From: Henckelia pumila
Taxonomy: Eukaryota > Streptophyta > Magnoliopsida > Lamiales > Gesneriaceae
Direction of reading: 5' to 3'
NCBI RefSeq assembly: GCF_033568475.1
Contig: NC_133122.1
Coordinates: 18,284,206-18,348,205 of the forward strand
Length of the DNA stretch: 64,000 nucleotides
A program made the translations under genes and the position numbers. The notes beneath the pieces were generated by a model, which was not told the origin of the DNA, ran no database searches, and saw only the letters and a program-made list of their open reading frames with translations. Within the stretch, counting starts at the first letter, position 1. Each line of letters begins with the position of its first letter. Positions 22,197-35,368 of the stretch are shown piece by piece.

Positions 22197-24191
22197 TCTT
22201 TACTATATTATAAAGGATGAGCATCCTATACTAACTGTTTTTTGGTATTGAAAAACACACCACATTTTGTGCCAAATTTACCCCCACATATTGTAATGGT
22301 ATAATTCAAAACACTGGGCTTATTAGTAATATTAATATCTCTCCAACAGCAACTTCTCACACCCATTTCTGTCGACCGCTTCCACACGTTCATTATTTCA
22401 AACGATTAGCTCCTCCGTAGGTAATTACAATTACGGTGCAATTCTTTTGCATATTTGTGCTTTCGTAGATCTTTTATTCTTTGTGGTTTCTTCTGCATAT
22501 TTGTGGCTTCTTAAGCAGAGATCTATCTCGGTAAGAACCTTTTGTGGTTTCTTAAGTTCGAATGTGCGGAACGATTTTGTGTTGTCTTAATTGAAACATT
22601 TATCATGCATGATTAATAAAAAAATCTAATGTTTTGGTAACACCATTATCCACATGTATGGAACCTTGACCGGTTCTCTTGAAGATGATTTTTGAATACC
22701 ATAATTTGTTACCTGAATTCAACATTTAGCATTTTATGGAATGTCTTTAACTTTATAAACTTTGAAGTGGTGAAAATTCGAAGTCACGTTGTTAGTGATC
22801 TCTTTTTTGAAATATCAAAGACTGTTATTTTAGCATGATTAGGAATTGCAAAATTAATTTTGGCTGGTATTTAAGATAATTAATTTAACATGTTCTGTGA
22901 GCTGTTTGGTGATCGCGAGGTTGGAATTACCTTTTGGCTGATAGTTCATCAAACAACATGATTTTCTTCCAAGTTTTACTATTATTTTTTTTTTATCAAA
23001 GTGATTTTAAAATACCATCTTAAGTCTTACTTATCGTCCAAAAAATTTCTCTTAACCTGTTTGAGAAAATAGGCATCAGAAAACTTTTTTAATAGCTAGC
23101 AGATTTCATTGTATCAACTTTCATTTCCTATCTTTATGTGAACTTTTTCCCAATTGAATATTTCATTTCATTTTATTTTATTTTACTAATTTTCAGCGAT
23201 TCTAGGATGAAAATGAAGCAACAATTCCGCAATTGAAGCAGAAATAGCGCTGAGAATCAATAAGAATTGATCCAGAATCAAAGCAGCAAAGATCTTCTAA
23301 TGATACCATATTATAAGATGAAAGACTCTTCTTCATCGATAGAGCATATGACAAAATATGAATACAAAGTTAGATTTTATTCTCTGTTAACTATATTGCT
23401 ATACTTAATTTGGACCACTAACAGGTAAATAGACCACAAGTGCTATCGTTAGTCTGTATATAAATATTCATGCTCTAATTGATACATGTTTTTTTTAGTA
23501 CAAATTGCATCGAATATCGAAATTACATCATATTGCAACAATAAATAGTGAAATTTACCCGCACAACCGACTGAAGTTATAATATGCTTACTACACTGAA
23601 GTTAATCTTCAATCTTCTTTTGGTTGATAGTCTTTTTATGTTGGTGTAGCTTATATATGTGTTTACAATAAATATATTATTCCATGTTTTAGTGTATATT
23701 GATATGCCTTTGAAGTTATGTGATTATCTACCAAATATTTATTGATGATATTGTAGATGTGTGTTTTTATTGGAAGCTTAATTTATGAGGTAATTATGCC
23801 AAATTTTTTGCATAATATTATTTTATCATGATATATCATTTCATTTATTGAAAAAAAAAAAACAAAAGTTTTTTCATCATAATTAAACCCAACAGTTTTA
23901 TATTAAAATATAAATGTATCAGTATTACTCACATACCATACATAATAAGATTTAGTTTTTTCGATATTTTTCTTCATGTTTTTTTTTTTTGAAAAAACAC
24001 CAATATTTTTATTCATGTTGTATGAAGTACGTTTCTATAGATTTTCAATTTTGAAAATAAACTACTAACAATAATTTGATTTTATTTTTTCAATAAAATC
24101 AAATACATTGAAAAAAAATGTCTATTGCACATAAAATATATAATATTCATGTTTTGTGTCACACATTCAACGCGTGTGCCACGTCCACTAG
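22197..24191 (+). mobile_element. Non-autonomous Helitron, about 2.0 kb
   Basis: The 5' end TCTTTACTATATTATAAAGG is preceded by A. The 3' end has a hairpin (24160-24178, CACAC/GTGTG arms), then CCACGTCCACTAG with T following at 24192. Both ends fit Helitron rules (A/T insertion, TC start, hairpin, CTRR end). The 5' end resembles that of the short element at 34144 (TACTATATTATAA, then a GTTTTTTG block and an AAATTACCC-like block), so both belong to one family. No Rep or helicase is inside; the body contains UTR-like sequence near 22340-22560 that could be captured host DNA. Confidence 0.7.
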
Positions 24192-25089
24192 TATTAATAA
24201 TGTTTTCGCGTTTTGAAATGTTACAACTGTATTTCAAACAAGGCTCAATTCGATTTATTGTTCACTTTCCTGTTTACTCGCTTATTACTGCACTAAACTT
24301 TTCGCAGTGTTTACTTTTCTTATATTATTTATGTTAAGTCTCCGAGGGTAAATTTTGGATAACTCTTGAATTGATTTCAATGAAGATGGTTACTTTGAAT
24401 AAGAGGCCAGAAAGACTACGTGATCTAACTCATCAACATACAGGTAATACGTGATTTTTGTTGGAAAATGGGGGCACTCTGTAAACTCGCAGAAAGTCGA
24501 GTTTCCGATTAAATATGAATTTTAGGGCTAAATTGAACGGAAGAACTTCGTGTCAAGATTGAATTTTAAAAATAAAATATTCAGTATTTATAATAGATTT
24601 TTGTTGTAATCCTTTATTATTCAAAAAATAAAGCGTTTATTTTATTTTTTCTATCTTTATATAATATAATAATTTTTTTATATAAATCATGCAACATATG
24701 CCAAAAGGTAATAATAAGTATTAAAGAGAGATCAAGATACAATATTAAAAGTGACGATTGTTGTCGAAGATAAACTTCTCATCAAGATAAACTACAACAA
24801 TCTTTTGGTGTCACTTGGGCTCCCTGCTGCTCGTCACTTGGGCTCACTTGCTGCTGCTATGCAAACATAGAGCCATAAGTTAAAAGAAAATATCAAACCA
24901 CAACTCATTAAATATAAAGTTCTTGAATGCATATCACACAATTTCTTTTGCTCTTTCTTCTTCCTAAAAAAGATTATTGAAATAATCTTAAGTTAAGGTG
25001 AAACCAAGAAGATGAAAAAATCGAAAGCAGAACATTGACAGAGGAGGTAGTCCTCTTCCACGCCTTCTTCTATAAGAGAAATAATTTTC
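24192..25089. other. Intergenic; possible outer part of the pararetrovirus fossil
   Basis: No gene is recognised. On the minus strand this lies downstream of the fossil RNase H region and includes a TATATAAAGATAG stretch that could be a decayed viral intergenic promoter. That is only an inference from position. Confidence 0.3.
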
Positions 25090-25680
25090 TCTACCTGAAT
25101 TACTCATATCTGTAAACATAACAAATATTCTCGAGTTAAAAAATCACGCAGATTATTATCTTCACCTTTTTATATGTTATTTTAAAATCAAAAGGAGCTA
25201 AATGAGTTTGTCATCTGACAAAAGTTTGTCTAGAAACATCATGAACATGAATTTTGCAGATCTACAATCAATTTTAATAATAATTTTTTGATTAAATAAA
25301 TCATCTTGGAATTTCAAAACACATCTAACGATAGCAAAAATTTATTTAGCTACCGTAGCATAATTCTTTTGAGCATTATCCATTTTCCATAATGAAATCG
25401 AACAAGATATTATTGTCTTGTTTCAAGATTTATTTGTTTAAGAATTCCTCCAAAACCTATATTAGAAGCATCCGTTTCTATAGTTTTTATTTCCCATTGG
25501 GGATTTACTTACATAAGACAATGAATATTTTTAACATTTTCTTTAATCCTTGGAACAACTTTAGCATGATCTATAGTCCAAGGAGAATGATTTTTTTTAA
25601 GTGTATCATATAAAATAGTATAGTCATTTGTAAGGTTCTGAATATAAGGAAAAATCAATAAAAGTCGAAGTCGACTCGAG
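25090..25680 (-). pseudogene. Endogenous pararetrovirus fossil (Caulimoviridae-like RT end / RNase H)
   Basis: Minus-strand translation shows, in several frames broken by stops, the end of a reverse transcriptase and an RNase H domain: an ETDASN.GFGGILKQ-like block near 25470, an FQDDL...IDC block near 25280, and a KGE.NNL.DFLTRE block near 25130. The last block is characteristic of the C-terminus of the plant pararetrovirus polymerase and differs from Ty3/gypsy elements, where an integrase would follow. Stops and frameshifts make it non-functional. It lies just beyond the 3' end of the ACT-repeat gene, in the same orientation. No movement, coat or protease region was identified. Confidence 0.6.
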
Positions 25681-25921
25681 TGAAGAATCGAATGGTGAAA
25701 GATATACACCAAAGTTTCTTATAACTAACTGATGGATACGTTTCCAAGACATCCATAATTCAGCGAAAGATACGGTCTTATACATTCGGAACAAGGGAAC
25801 CTTTTCATCTTCACTCATCTTAAACTAGGACATAGATCATACAAAAGCTAAGATTTTTTTTATTTAAAACATGAGTAAAGATTAGCATATAAAATATTTA
25901 CATTTTGCAGCTCCGGTTGTA

Positions 25922-28284
25922 TTATTCCCAACTCATCAGCATCTTCCAAATAGTTTCCTCTATCTGTTTCTTCGAAACAGAAACACTGGCCCCTTCATCG
26001 AGTAGCACTCGGTAGACTTCCCATTCGCGGTCGCCAATCATATGCCTCCCTATTTCAGCCTATATAAACAGAAGAACTTCACTTGTTTAACATATAATCG
26101 ATTCTTTGCGCAGTAATGTATTGTAGAAAGGATGAAGCGAATTTACCGAAAATATGGGTCGATCGAGCATCTTTAGAGCGAGAGTTATGTCGTAAAAAAC
26201 TAGGGGGCGACCCTTGCCAGATAACTCGACTGGATTAGCAACTACTAGCTCGGTGTCAGGGCCACGGCTGATCAATGATACCCTGAGAGGTCTACTGAGT
26301 TCTATTTGAAGACGAGACTGCAATGCCTCGTGTTTGCTCGGGTCGATTATCTTCTTGCCATCGGATTGCATGAGGAATAAGTCCAGCTCACAATCTGTTT
26401 TCCCTTTCGTAGTGAATCGCCCGTAAGATACCTGGTATGAATAACAAAACGATTATTAAGAACAGTGAAATAATTGGTTGATGAAAAATGTTTTAGAGAA
26501 GAAAATTGAGTAACTGAATGTTTTTTTTTTTTTTGTTTTTTGAGAGGAAGTACCTGAATGTTATAATCCTTCAAAGTTCGCATAACGTCGTATAAAAGGC
26601 CTTTGTGATCCTGGCAAACTATTTGGACAAGCGTATGAGAAGGGCTCAACAAATTATCGAACGTAATCGACGGGCGCTTGAAAGATGCAGCATTGTTCGA
26701 GTGTTCCTCGAGTGTTTTGATATTGAACATGTCTTCGGTTGTTGGGTCCAAAAGAAACGAGGGTCCCTGAGAGCATGCGGTGATTTCAGAACCCACCATT
26801 TCTATGTCACAACTTATCATGGCATCCCCAAGAACATCTCCTAGATAGGCTCGGGTATCGTCTTTTCTCTTCTTTGTATGTAGAAGTTCCCTGAAAAGAT
26901 CATTATTGATAGGAAAGACAAGTTTTTTAGCAGAAGAAGTTGATCAAGTTCAACTCAAGCAACAAAACTCGGCGAAGTATACAGATATAATCGAAAAAAA
27001 AAACTACGTGCTTGGTGAAAAAATGGAGATAATGCGAACCTCGTGTCGGTTATGAAGAACAGATCCATCACTCTCCCATCTGGAGTGGTTGACACTTTTA
27101 CTTTCTTGATCGTCAGCTCAAGCTCGCAAAGAACCTTAGTAACATCTGTCAAAAAATATGTCTAAATATTAACAAATGGATCGAACACGAGTACATCAAA
27201 CAAGTGCGGCCTCATCCCCTTCTGCCTTTCGACGCTTTAAGAAATCTAATTTGATGTCAATAGAACCAATGATATTAAAAACAAAACTCCCATCAATGAA
27301 AGCCGAAAGAATGAACCTACCAACAAAGAACCGATAGTCCTTGTTTCTATTGGCATAACCTCTCCCATTAACAAAGAGATGTTTAGTTCGAATCTCCCCT
27401 TTCACACTTACAAAATTAAAAGACTACCAACAAGAAGACTTGCATGGTACATCTACACTATATATGTTTCAAACAAGAGACCTCCCATGCACTAGCATAT
27501 GATCCCGAGTTTAGAATTGATTTTATTACATGTATAATTGTCATGATATGAATTTCCTGTCTTTTTCTCAAACTTTGATCTTCCTGAGCCAGCTTAGCTA
27601 ACATCATAATATTGTAAATCATGCAGGGAGTTTATGGAATAGAGCTTACCATGCAAGAGGCCTCTTCTGTCATAGCAACAGAACTTCAAGAGGAAAACAT
27701 CAGGAGGCTTCCGGGGTTGCGAATCCGACATGTAAAACAAAATCCCAGAAACTGAAGAACAAGATGGGCATGCCCCCATCAATCTGCTCTTCAACAAATC
27801 CCATCTGGTACTACCTTTGCCTACCACCCACAACACTATATAGCACCATTTTCCATCAGTAGATACATCTGAAACAAAACCATTCACAACATCAGACAAT
27901 TCCCACCACGTTTGGAGACCCAACAGGGGACGAGGGGAGTCGCAAGATTTTCGGGTCTATTATCCAAAATCCAAAGAATTTCATGTTCACCCCAAAAAGA
28001 AAAATATATAGAAAAAGTTCTCAAGAACCCAGAATTGAACTCCTGGAGCAAGCATTTAGTATAATAAACATCTGTGCACATATATGAATTCTGAAAGTAG
28101 AAAAAGCCTAAAACTGAAACACATATATACCAATTCTCACGACAGTGAGTCCAAAGAAGAGAATTATGCGGCAAATATCGCAACCCAGACCAGTCTTATC
28201 CGGACAATTCACAGTAATCACACTGGGCTCTCCTTCTTGCTCCGAATGTTTTATCATCACCACATCATCATACAATATGCCCAT
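25922..28284 (-). CDS. ACT-domain repeat protein, ACR9/ACR10-like (complete, 6 exons, 412 aa)
   Basis: Exons on the minus strand: 28284-28131, 27868-27650, 27145-27040, 26890-26554, 26431-26147, 26059-25922. All introns are GT-AG and the phases agree, giving 1239 nt, i.e. 412 residues plus TAA, the usual length of Arabidopsis ACR9/ACR10. Four ACT modules are visible: about residues 20-100 (ITVNCPDKTGLGCDICRII), 125-205 (DRRGLLHDVTKVL, STTPDGRVMDLFFITDT), 245-320 (QDHKGLLYDVMRTL) and 321-400 (SRGPDTELVVANPVELSGKG, IGDREWEVYRVLL). ACT domains usually bind amino acids; plant ACR proteins are proposed nitrogen/amino-acid sensors with no catalytic domain. The start was chosen at the first in-frame ATG (MGILYDDVV), 20 codons before ACT1. 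It could be ACR9 or ACR10; I cannot separate these by eye. Confidence 0.93.
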
Positions 28285-30151
28285 CTCCCCTGTCTATTCT
28301 CTTTCACCTCTTCTTCTTCTTCAAAATTTCTGTCAAAAAGAATGAATCTTTGTGTATATGCAAACAAAAACAATTTGGGTTGGCACTACATTTTCAAGTT
28401 TCAACCACAAAATGGAACTTTGTCCCAGCATATGTATCCAGAGATTTCCTTCGTTGCTTGTAAAAACACAGTGGGCTCTCTCCCCAGCAAGTCCTTTTAA
28501 GCTGTTTTTATACATTTATCTTTGTTACAGCAACAGGTCTGAAAGTGAAACTGCTGAATAAATTAATTAATTAATTAATAAATATGCGGTCCTTTATTTA
28601 TCTTTAAATTTCAACTTTTTTTCCAAAAAAAAAAAGTATATATATATCAACTTTTTTTTGAAAATAAATTGCTTTTTATGGAAAAGTTTTATATATATTT
28701 GCTAAATACACTTATAAAATATAATAAGGTAGGTGAGAGGGTGGGGGTGTTATTTGGTGAATCAGCAACTCGGGAAAATCGTGTGAAAATAGAGAATAAT
28801 ATAATCGTTTTTTAAATATCAGCGCATCTCTTTTCTAAATTCTAAAAGTAATGATAATTTGATTATTTTTATTTTAACTTAAAAAGTGTTGGGAACAAAA
28901 AAAGTTCCATTTTTTGTCCAACGAGAGTATTATTAAATATAAATGTGGAACTATACTTTATTATTATCATTATCATTTCCCGAAGAAAAAAAAAAAGCAA
29001 TCTAGTTTTTTTGAAAGAAATGGAAAAATTCATTGATTGAAGTAGATTTTATTGTAGATTAACAGTCACGTTCTCATTAAATTTTTCTCTGTGTGTTTCA
29101 AAACAGACAAGAATGATATGGTGATCTCAACCTCACGGGGAAAATTTGGATCTTTAAGTCGTTATACACTTTAATTTAAATATAATAGCTTTTATTTTAA
29201 CACGGAAACAAAATGAAGTATTTTCTCGCACATATTTTATCTCCATCTATTTTGAAACTCTAATAAAATTAATATTTCAAATGTAAAAACCTCTAAAATG
29301 ATGAATAGCATTATGACATTTAATTTCATAATAATTCGTTTATTTGAGGAATGATGATAAAGTTTGGTAGAATGTTTGTGTTTCCTGATTGGCTAATACA
29401 AAAAGAGCAAATATATTAGGAATATACTTAAAGTCATCATATCGTTTACGGAGAAATTGGAGCTAGCATATCGCGAGAAGATGCTCACACCAGTATCTGG
29501 TGATTCATCCAGCCGCCACCGGGTTGTACTCTATTGAAAAAAGGTTGTACCCTTGGAAGTCCGTGTCTTATTTTTCCATGTTTAATTTTTTAAAGATTTA
29601 TTTGAAAGTCGGTCTACTAATTTTTATTACGATGGAGTGTTTGTAAAAATGATGTTTTTTTAAAAATGATTAAATCTATAGATTATAAAAAATAAAAAAT
29701 ATGTTGGCGTTGTTTTGAAACAAAAGTGAAAAATTAAAAATTAAAAATTAAATTTGGGTAGTATTTGATAAATAAGTGATTTTAAAATTAATTTTTTTTT
29801 TTTACTAGAATCACTTTTCTAGAATCATATAATCATCATATGACTAATTTTTTTATTTAAATTAAGTTAACATATAAGTTAACATATAATCTGAGTTTAA
29901 AAAACATACAAGAGTGATTTTTTTAAGCCAAAAAATCTAACAATCATTTTTTTAATGATTGGAAATACTACCTAAAATTGATTGAAATTATTTTTTAAAA
30001 ATTTTACATTTATTAGTAATTATTTATAACTAGTAAGTTTGATTTACGCAATAATATTTTTTTTATATAATTACTGAAAATAAAATAATAGCTTTTAGTT
30101 TGAAGATGATCTCGAAAATTGTATAATACAAGATCGTGTGCGCGTCATAAT

Positions 30152-30153
<2 letters not shown>
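28285..30153. other. Promoter side of the ACR gene and intergenic
   Basis: 28285-28345 is a pyrimidine-rich (plus strand) stretch fitting a 5' UTR with GAAGAAGAAG on the coding strand. A TTTTGACAG near 28330 could be a 5'-UTR intron acceptor. Beyond, an AATT run at 28562-28580 and AT-rich sequence without recognisable genes. Confidence 0.4.
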
Positions 30154-30242
<89 letters not shown>

Positions 30243-30246
30243 GTAT
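30154..30246. repeat. TA microsatellite with GTATA interruptions
   Basis: About 93 bp of TA dinucleotide repeat, interrupted by GTATATA steps. Confidence 0.95.
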
Positions 30247-30762
30247 AATATAATAGTATTTTATACAATATTATTATTGAAAAAAACACAATAACTACAT
30301 TAGCCATTTCTTATGTAATATTGTCTTCGTTGTTTTGTTTTGTTTTTTATTTTTTGCTAAAATAGCTATAAGAAAAAATGCATATTGTTGGTATATGTAA
30401 TTGTCTTCTAAACAATTTTAATTATATGCGTTGTATTAGGATTTAGGTTCATGGTGACCGCAAAATAAATTTGAAAAGTACTTACATGATAAGATTTGTA
30501 CACGATACATTTCATTTCGATAATTTTGAAATGCGTGCATAATTTTTAGTTTATTTAGTTTGTATTTTTATGTAATAATGAAGCCAAGTTGTGTAATGTC
30601 ACTATGCGTAAAACACTACAAGATGTAGTGCAGTATGTCCCTACTCGTAAGTCGTAACGACTAGCTTATGTCCCCACCAATCATATTTATTTTTTTATTT
30701 GGATAAAGTTGAAAATACAAGAGGATGGCAAAAATAATATTCATTCATCTTTCATTTTAATA

Positions 30763-30767
<5 letters not shown>

Positions 30768-30811
<44 letters not shown>
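30768..30811. repeat. TA microsatellite
   Basis: Uninterrupted TA repeat of about 44 bp. Confidence 0.95.
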
Positions 30812-30813
<2 letters not shown>

Positions 30814-32963
30814 TATTTAAATGGAGCCAATACTAAATTAATATGGTGCCCAACTAGGCAGCACTTCTTAATTTGTTTTTTTCCTACATGCCACTGAGGG
30901 AAAGTTAACAAATCGAACCCATTTAATTATCTAGGTAAAATATTTCACTCACGGTTAGATTCGAACGATGAGACAAACAAAACGATTAATAATTACGTTC
31001 ATCGTTTTTATAGAGCTTGAGTTAAATGTTTAATGAAACAAAAAAAATAATAAGTTAATGTTTTATCTTACCTATCAAACAATGTCAACTTGTACAAGTT
31101 AACCATTTCACAGAAAAGGGTTAGATTATTTATCAATAATTAATTTTGTTATGTTATATATTTGGGTTTTAATTTATATTAAGCACAAATTAGCTAACTG
31201 ATTCAAATATATAAATTTAATTATTTTAATTTTAAAAATATAAAAGTCACTCGATCCTCCATACAAATGAAAATAAAACCCCACTTGCTTATTCTTGTTT
31301 ATTTGTCTGTTTATTTTCGAAACGTTAATTGGAAAAGAGAAAAGGTTGATGTGAAATATGGGTGTGGAGTGGGGTTTCTATTAGGTTCCAAGAGGCATGC
31401 ATGGATTCATTAATTTGGCGACTTTCCTAACTCTTGTGGTGTCGGTTTACTAATTAGCCGTACTGATTATCATAGTTGATGATAATTAAATAGAGAAGTA
31501 TCTATAAAATACTATGGTTAAATTAATTGGATCTCACATATAATAAAATTAATTGGATCTCGCATTTAATAATTTAAAATTTAAAAATTTACACAAAAAA
31601 AATTGATCAGAGACGATTGATTAATAATTGTTTTTAGTGATAGATCCTTTGTATCTTCCACAAGGAGACCAAATATAATGCGAATAGCCCACCAAATATA
31701 AGATTTGTCAAAGGTTGCTTTCATTTTTCCCCCAAATTGCAAGAGTGCGACTCTTATAGATCGCAAATAATTATTGGGTATTTGTGATGTAAGACCATGA
31801 CGCAATTCTCCAGCATTATGATACATATAGGCAATATTTTATTTCTTTTGGTTTGATTTCTATATTAAACGACTCGGATGATCATGCCGCTCAGAATGTG
31901 TGCAGATCATGTTACACTTGGAGAAGATCTCCGGATGTAGCATAGTCCTTTCTATGATTCAAGGGCTTAGCTTCACTTTATATGTAATGCATACGATGGA
32001 GCACAGTGTCATAGTATCAACTCATTTTTATGCAGTTCGATGTGATGTATAAGTTATTGTGTTAGTGCGAAAGTTTATCCAGTTATCACTTAAGAGTAGT
32101 TGATTGTGAGTTTTATCGTCATAAAAAATATATTTCATTTCAATTTTAAAAAAAAAAATTGTAAAAAATATAATCAAATGATATCTTTAATTTCTCTCAA
32201 AATAATGATAGTATTATATTATAAAAGTACAATAAACTATATTTTATAGTTATAAAAATATCTCACGGAACATTATAAAGGATTACATATATTATGAACA
32301 CAAAATTTTTATAAGATGATCTCATGCATTAATTTATAATACGGATTTCTTATTTAAGTATAACAATGAACCAAGTCGTATTAAACTCGTCATGCGGGAC
32401 ATGTTTAGAGTCTTTAGATCCAGTCAAACGAGTTCGATGTGTATATATAAATATATATAAGTTTTCTGATGTAGGAATCAAACCAAAAAATTAAATATTA
32501 CATATATATAATATAAATATAAAATATATAAGTATTCCCACATTATTAATTATATAATTATATTTTTTAAATTATATAATCGATATTTTATCCATAATTT
32601 TAATTTATAATATTTTTGTATTAAAATAATTTTATTTAATTGTGATATGTTTAATATGATATATTCTATGAAAATATATCATTATAAATTTTTTTGTTAT
32701 TGATTATCAATTGAACACAAATAGATAGATTTTAAATTGTGATAAAAAAAAATTGTCCTCAATATTATTAATATAAATTTGGAAAATAAATGTAATGATA
32801 TGTTAATTTTAAATTTTTTAAATTTTTTATTGAATAAATCTAAAATTTTATAAATTTATGTTGGGTTCAATAGATCTAATTTGAATTGGACTCGTTAAAT
32901 TTAGGAGACGAGCTTCGTTCGTTTTGGTATTGTCCAAAAGATTACATGCGAAGGCTATATTGC
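30812..32963. other. AT-rich intergenic, nothing recognised
   Basis: No gene, element terminus or RNA gene was recognised. A 27-bp direct duplication around AATTAATTGGATCTC occurs at about 31516-31570. ORFs here are short and show no recognisable domain. Confidence 0.35.
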
Positions 32964-33446
32964 ATCGTCACTAGGGGTGCAAATGAACTGAATTTGTTCA
33001 TGAGCTTTACAAGTCTGCTCGATAAATATTTGATTCGTATTCGAGCTTATCGAACTCGAGCCGAATTCGAACATGTTCGAACTTTTTTTCGAGCCGAGCT
33101 CGAGCCGAAATTATACTGTTCGATAGTTCGCGAATAGTTCGCGAACCTTAATATTTAATTAATATAATATAATTATATAATAAATATATATACATTTCGA
33201 ACTTTTTTTTGAACATTTCGAATATTTCGAACCATAATATCCGAATAGTTCACGAATAGGTTCGAATATTTCGAGTCGAACTCGAACTCGAACTTTATTT
33301 CGAGCCGAGCTCGAGCCAAAATATTTGAAATTATCGAACTTCGAATCGAGCTCGAACTCGAATATACTCTTATCGAGCCGAATTCGAGCCTTAAAATTTA
33401 ATCATTTTTCGGCTCGATTCGATTCGTTTGCACCCCTAATCGTCAC
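32964..33446. mobile_element. hAT-type MITE, 467 bp, with perfect 8-bp target duplication
   Basis: The element spans 32972-33438. It starts TAGGGGTGCAAATGAA and ends TTCGTTTGCACCCCTA (inverted repeat). It is bracketed by ATCGTCAC at 32964-32971 and again at 33439-33446. An 8-bp duplication plus a TAGGG terminus is diagnostic of the hAT superfamily. The interior is non-coding and built from repeated TTCGAA/GAGCTCGAGCC blocks. It is non-autonomous and needs a transposase supplied elsewhere. Confidence 0.9.
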
Positions 33447-34143
33447 CTTCTTCAAAAAAAAAAATTTAAAAAAAAAACCATCTTGTGTAGAATTAATATA
33501 ATTTTAAATTCTGTATTTTTAAAAAGCAGACACAATATAGGTTGATGCATCCCTTGATCCCATAATCGAATAGGTTAGGTATTAATGTTGTATATAATAG
33601 ATACATGTAACGCCAAATATCTGTTTAACTTATTGTGCAAAGAACCCCTAAAAAAAAGGTTTGTTTAGCTTTCAAATGATAAAATAAAATGTAAATAGTG
33701 AGAAGTCATTTTCACCTTTAACGAGTAGAGAGGCTTTTTTTTTTTTTTTTTTTTTTTGGGGGGGAAAGACTCCAGAGTCTTTCTTGAGAGTGTGTGTGTG
33801 GTAAAATGAAGATTATGTTTCGGAATAAATATTTAATGATCTATTTTTATTTTCAAATAAATATTATATCGAGAAAATAAAAACAAGAACGTCTCAAATT
33901 TTGTTTTACGAAGAATTTGCCTTGAGCCATATCCTTAACTCATACGTTTATCACACTTCACCTAAAATTAGGTTCGATTAACGACAATGAATTTTGAAAT
34001 AACGAAACCAAATTTTCAAAAAGGATAATTTGTTCGTTATCAAAATCATAACCAAACCAACACGAGCGAAACCGACTAATCAATGTTTCTATTTTTTTCT
34101 TTAAAAAAATATTTCTATTTTTTTAAATATATATATCTATACA
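33447..34143. other. Intergenic with T/G homopolymer run
   Basis: A T run followed by a G run (about 33736-33765) is the only notable feature; the rest is AT-rich without genes. Confidence 0.4.
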
Positions 34144-34415
34144 TCTATACTATATTATAATGATCGATGGTGTTAGAGTAACCGTTTTTTGTTATTTTAA
34201 TAGTTGTACGAAATTACCCTACTATTATTCACTAAAAATAACATATCACTACCACACTTTCTCACATTCTTCTTAATATTCTTTTCTTAACTACCTCTTT
34301 TGTAATAATTAAAAATAAACCACATCAATATATGTATATATATATATATATGTAAATACATAGGATCGATTTATATATTATATCACACAAACAAAAGTGT
34401 GTGCTTGGATGCTAG
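34144..34415 (+). mobile_element. Short non-autonomous Helitron, 272 bp
   Basis: It starts TCTATACTATATTATAATG after an A and ends with a 6-bp stem hairpin (CACACA 34384-34389, TGTGTG 34398-34403), then CTTGGATGCTAG with T following. The 5' end is like that of the 2 kb Helitron at 22197. No coding content. Confidence 0.68.
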
Positions 34416-35368
34416 TGTATATATATTATCAAAGTAACTCTGAATATCAGACCTCGACCGAGAGACGAATCTAGCATGACTAAAAAAAATTCGATTTTGT
34501 TTTACTATATACGAAGTTATGAAAAAATCAATATACAACTAAATAACCCTCCAAAGAATTGAAAAGAACACTTTTGCAATCTACCAAGTTAAAATATTAA
34601 ACTAATAAAAAATAACTTATAGACTCATGAGGTCATAACACCCAATATTTATAACCTAACTAGCACTTATCTTAGAGTTACAATTCTTTATGTATTGCTA
34701 ATACACCCATGTTCAAAGCCCTCTGTCTCCCAACTTTCTTTTTCTTCTCTTCTATGACATTAATCTTCGAATCCACTCATGTTCCAATATTTTATCTGTC
34801 TTTTGCAACGGTTCACCAGATTTGAAATCCTAGATCCGCCCCTATTTCATCCCGAATATGTGATCTAGATGGAGTAAAAAAAACATCGGGGGTATGACAA
34901 AAAAATGTGAAAAAGAACATCAATGAAAATGGAAGTGAGACCTAGATGGAGTATAAAATACCTAGATGGACTAGAGAAGACCGATACAAAGCAAATGATA
35001 AGCTCCTAACGAAAGTGATGAAATCCTAATTGTAATTATAAATTTATAATTAATCATTTAATCACATTAATAGTCGCTAATTACGAATCAAATTCAATCA
35101 ATGCACGTGCTTCATAAACCTGTTCTCGTGTCTGGTGGGCTGATCAATCATTTAGGTCCAAAAATTCCATGAAACAAAAGTTTCCAAGCATATTAAATTA
35201 GGTAACTTTTTGCCGAACTCCATAATTGCATTATTAAGGAAGTACAGGCATTTTGAAGATTCAACACAACACAAACTAATTGACATCGACCTTTTTTTTC
35301 AAGTACTTGTAATATTTTCGATTCATATCTTCATCGGAGAGATTAAATACACGAACAGAAGTATCGAT
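34416..35368. other. Intergenic and 3' flank of the small membrane protein gene
   Basis: Possible MITE between about 34461 (GAGACGAATCTAG) and 34842 (CTAGATCCGCCCC), ends only loosely inverted and without a target duplication. The last few hundred bases before 35369 are the presumed 3' UTR of the minus-strand gene. Confidence 0.35.

Noticed and set aside
30095..30307. ORF of 70 codons across the TA microsatellite
   Set aside because: The Ile/Tyr repeat peptide is simply translation of the TA dinucleotide run.
30605..30625. CACTACAAGATGTAGTG palindrome resembling a CACTA terminus
   Set aside because: It is a single short palindrome with no subterminal repeats on either side, so a CACTA end cannot be supported.
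31581..31826. Minus-strand ORF of 81 codons
   Set aside because: No family recognised, no splice context and no neighbouring supporting exons; treated as chance.
34461..34842. MITE with CGGATCTAG-type ends
   Set aside because: The ends match only loosely and no target duplication was found; mentioned only in the intergenic entry.
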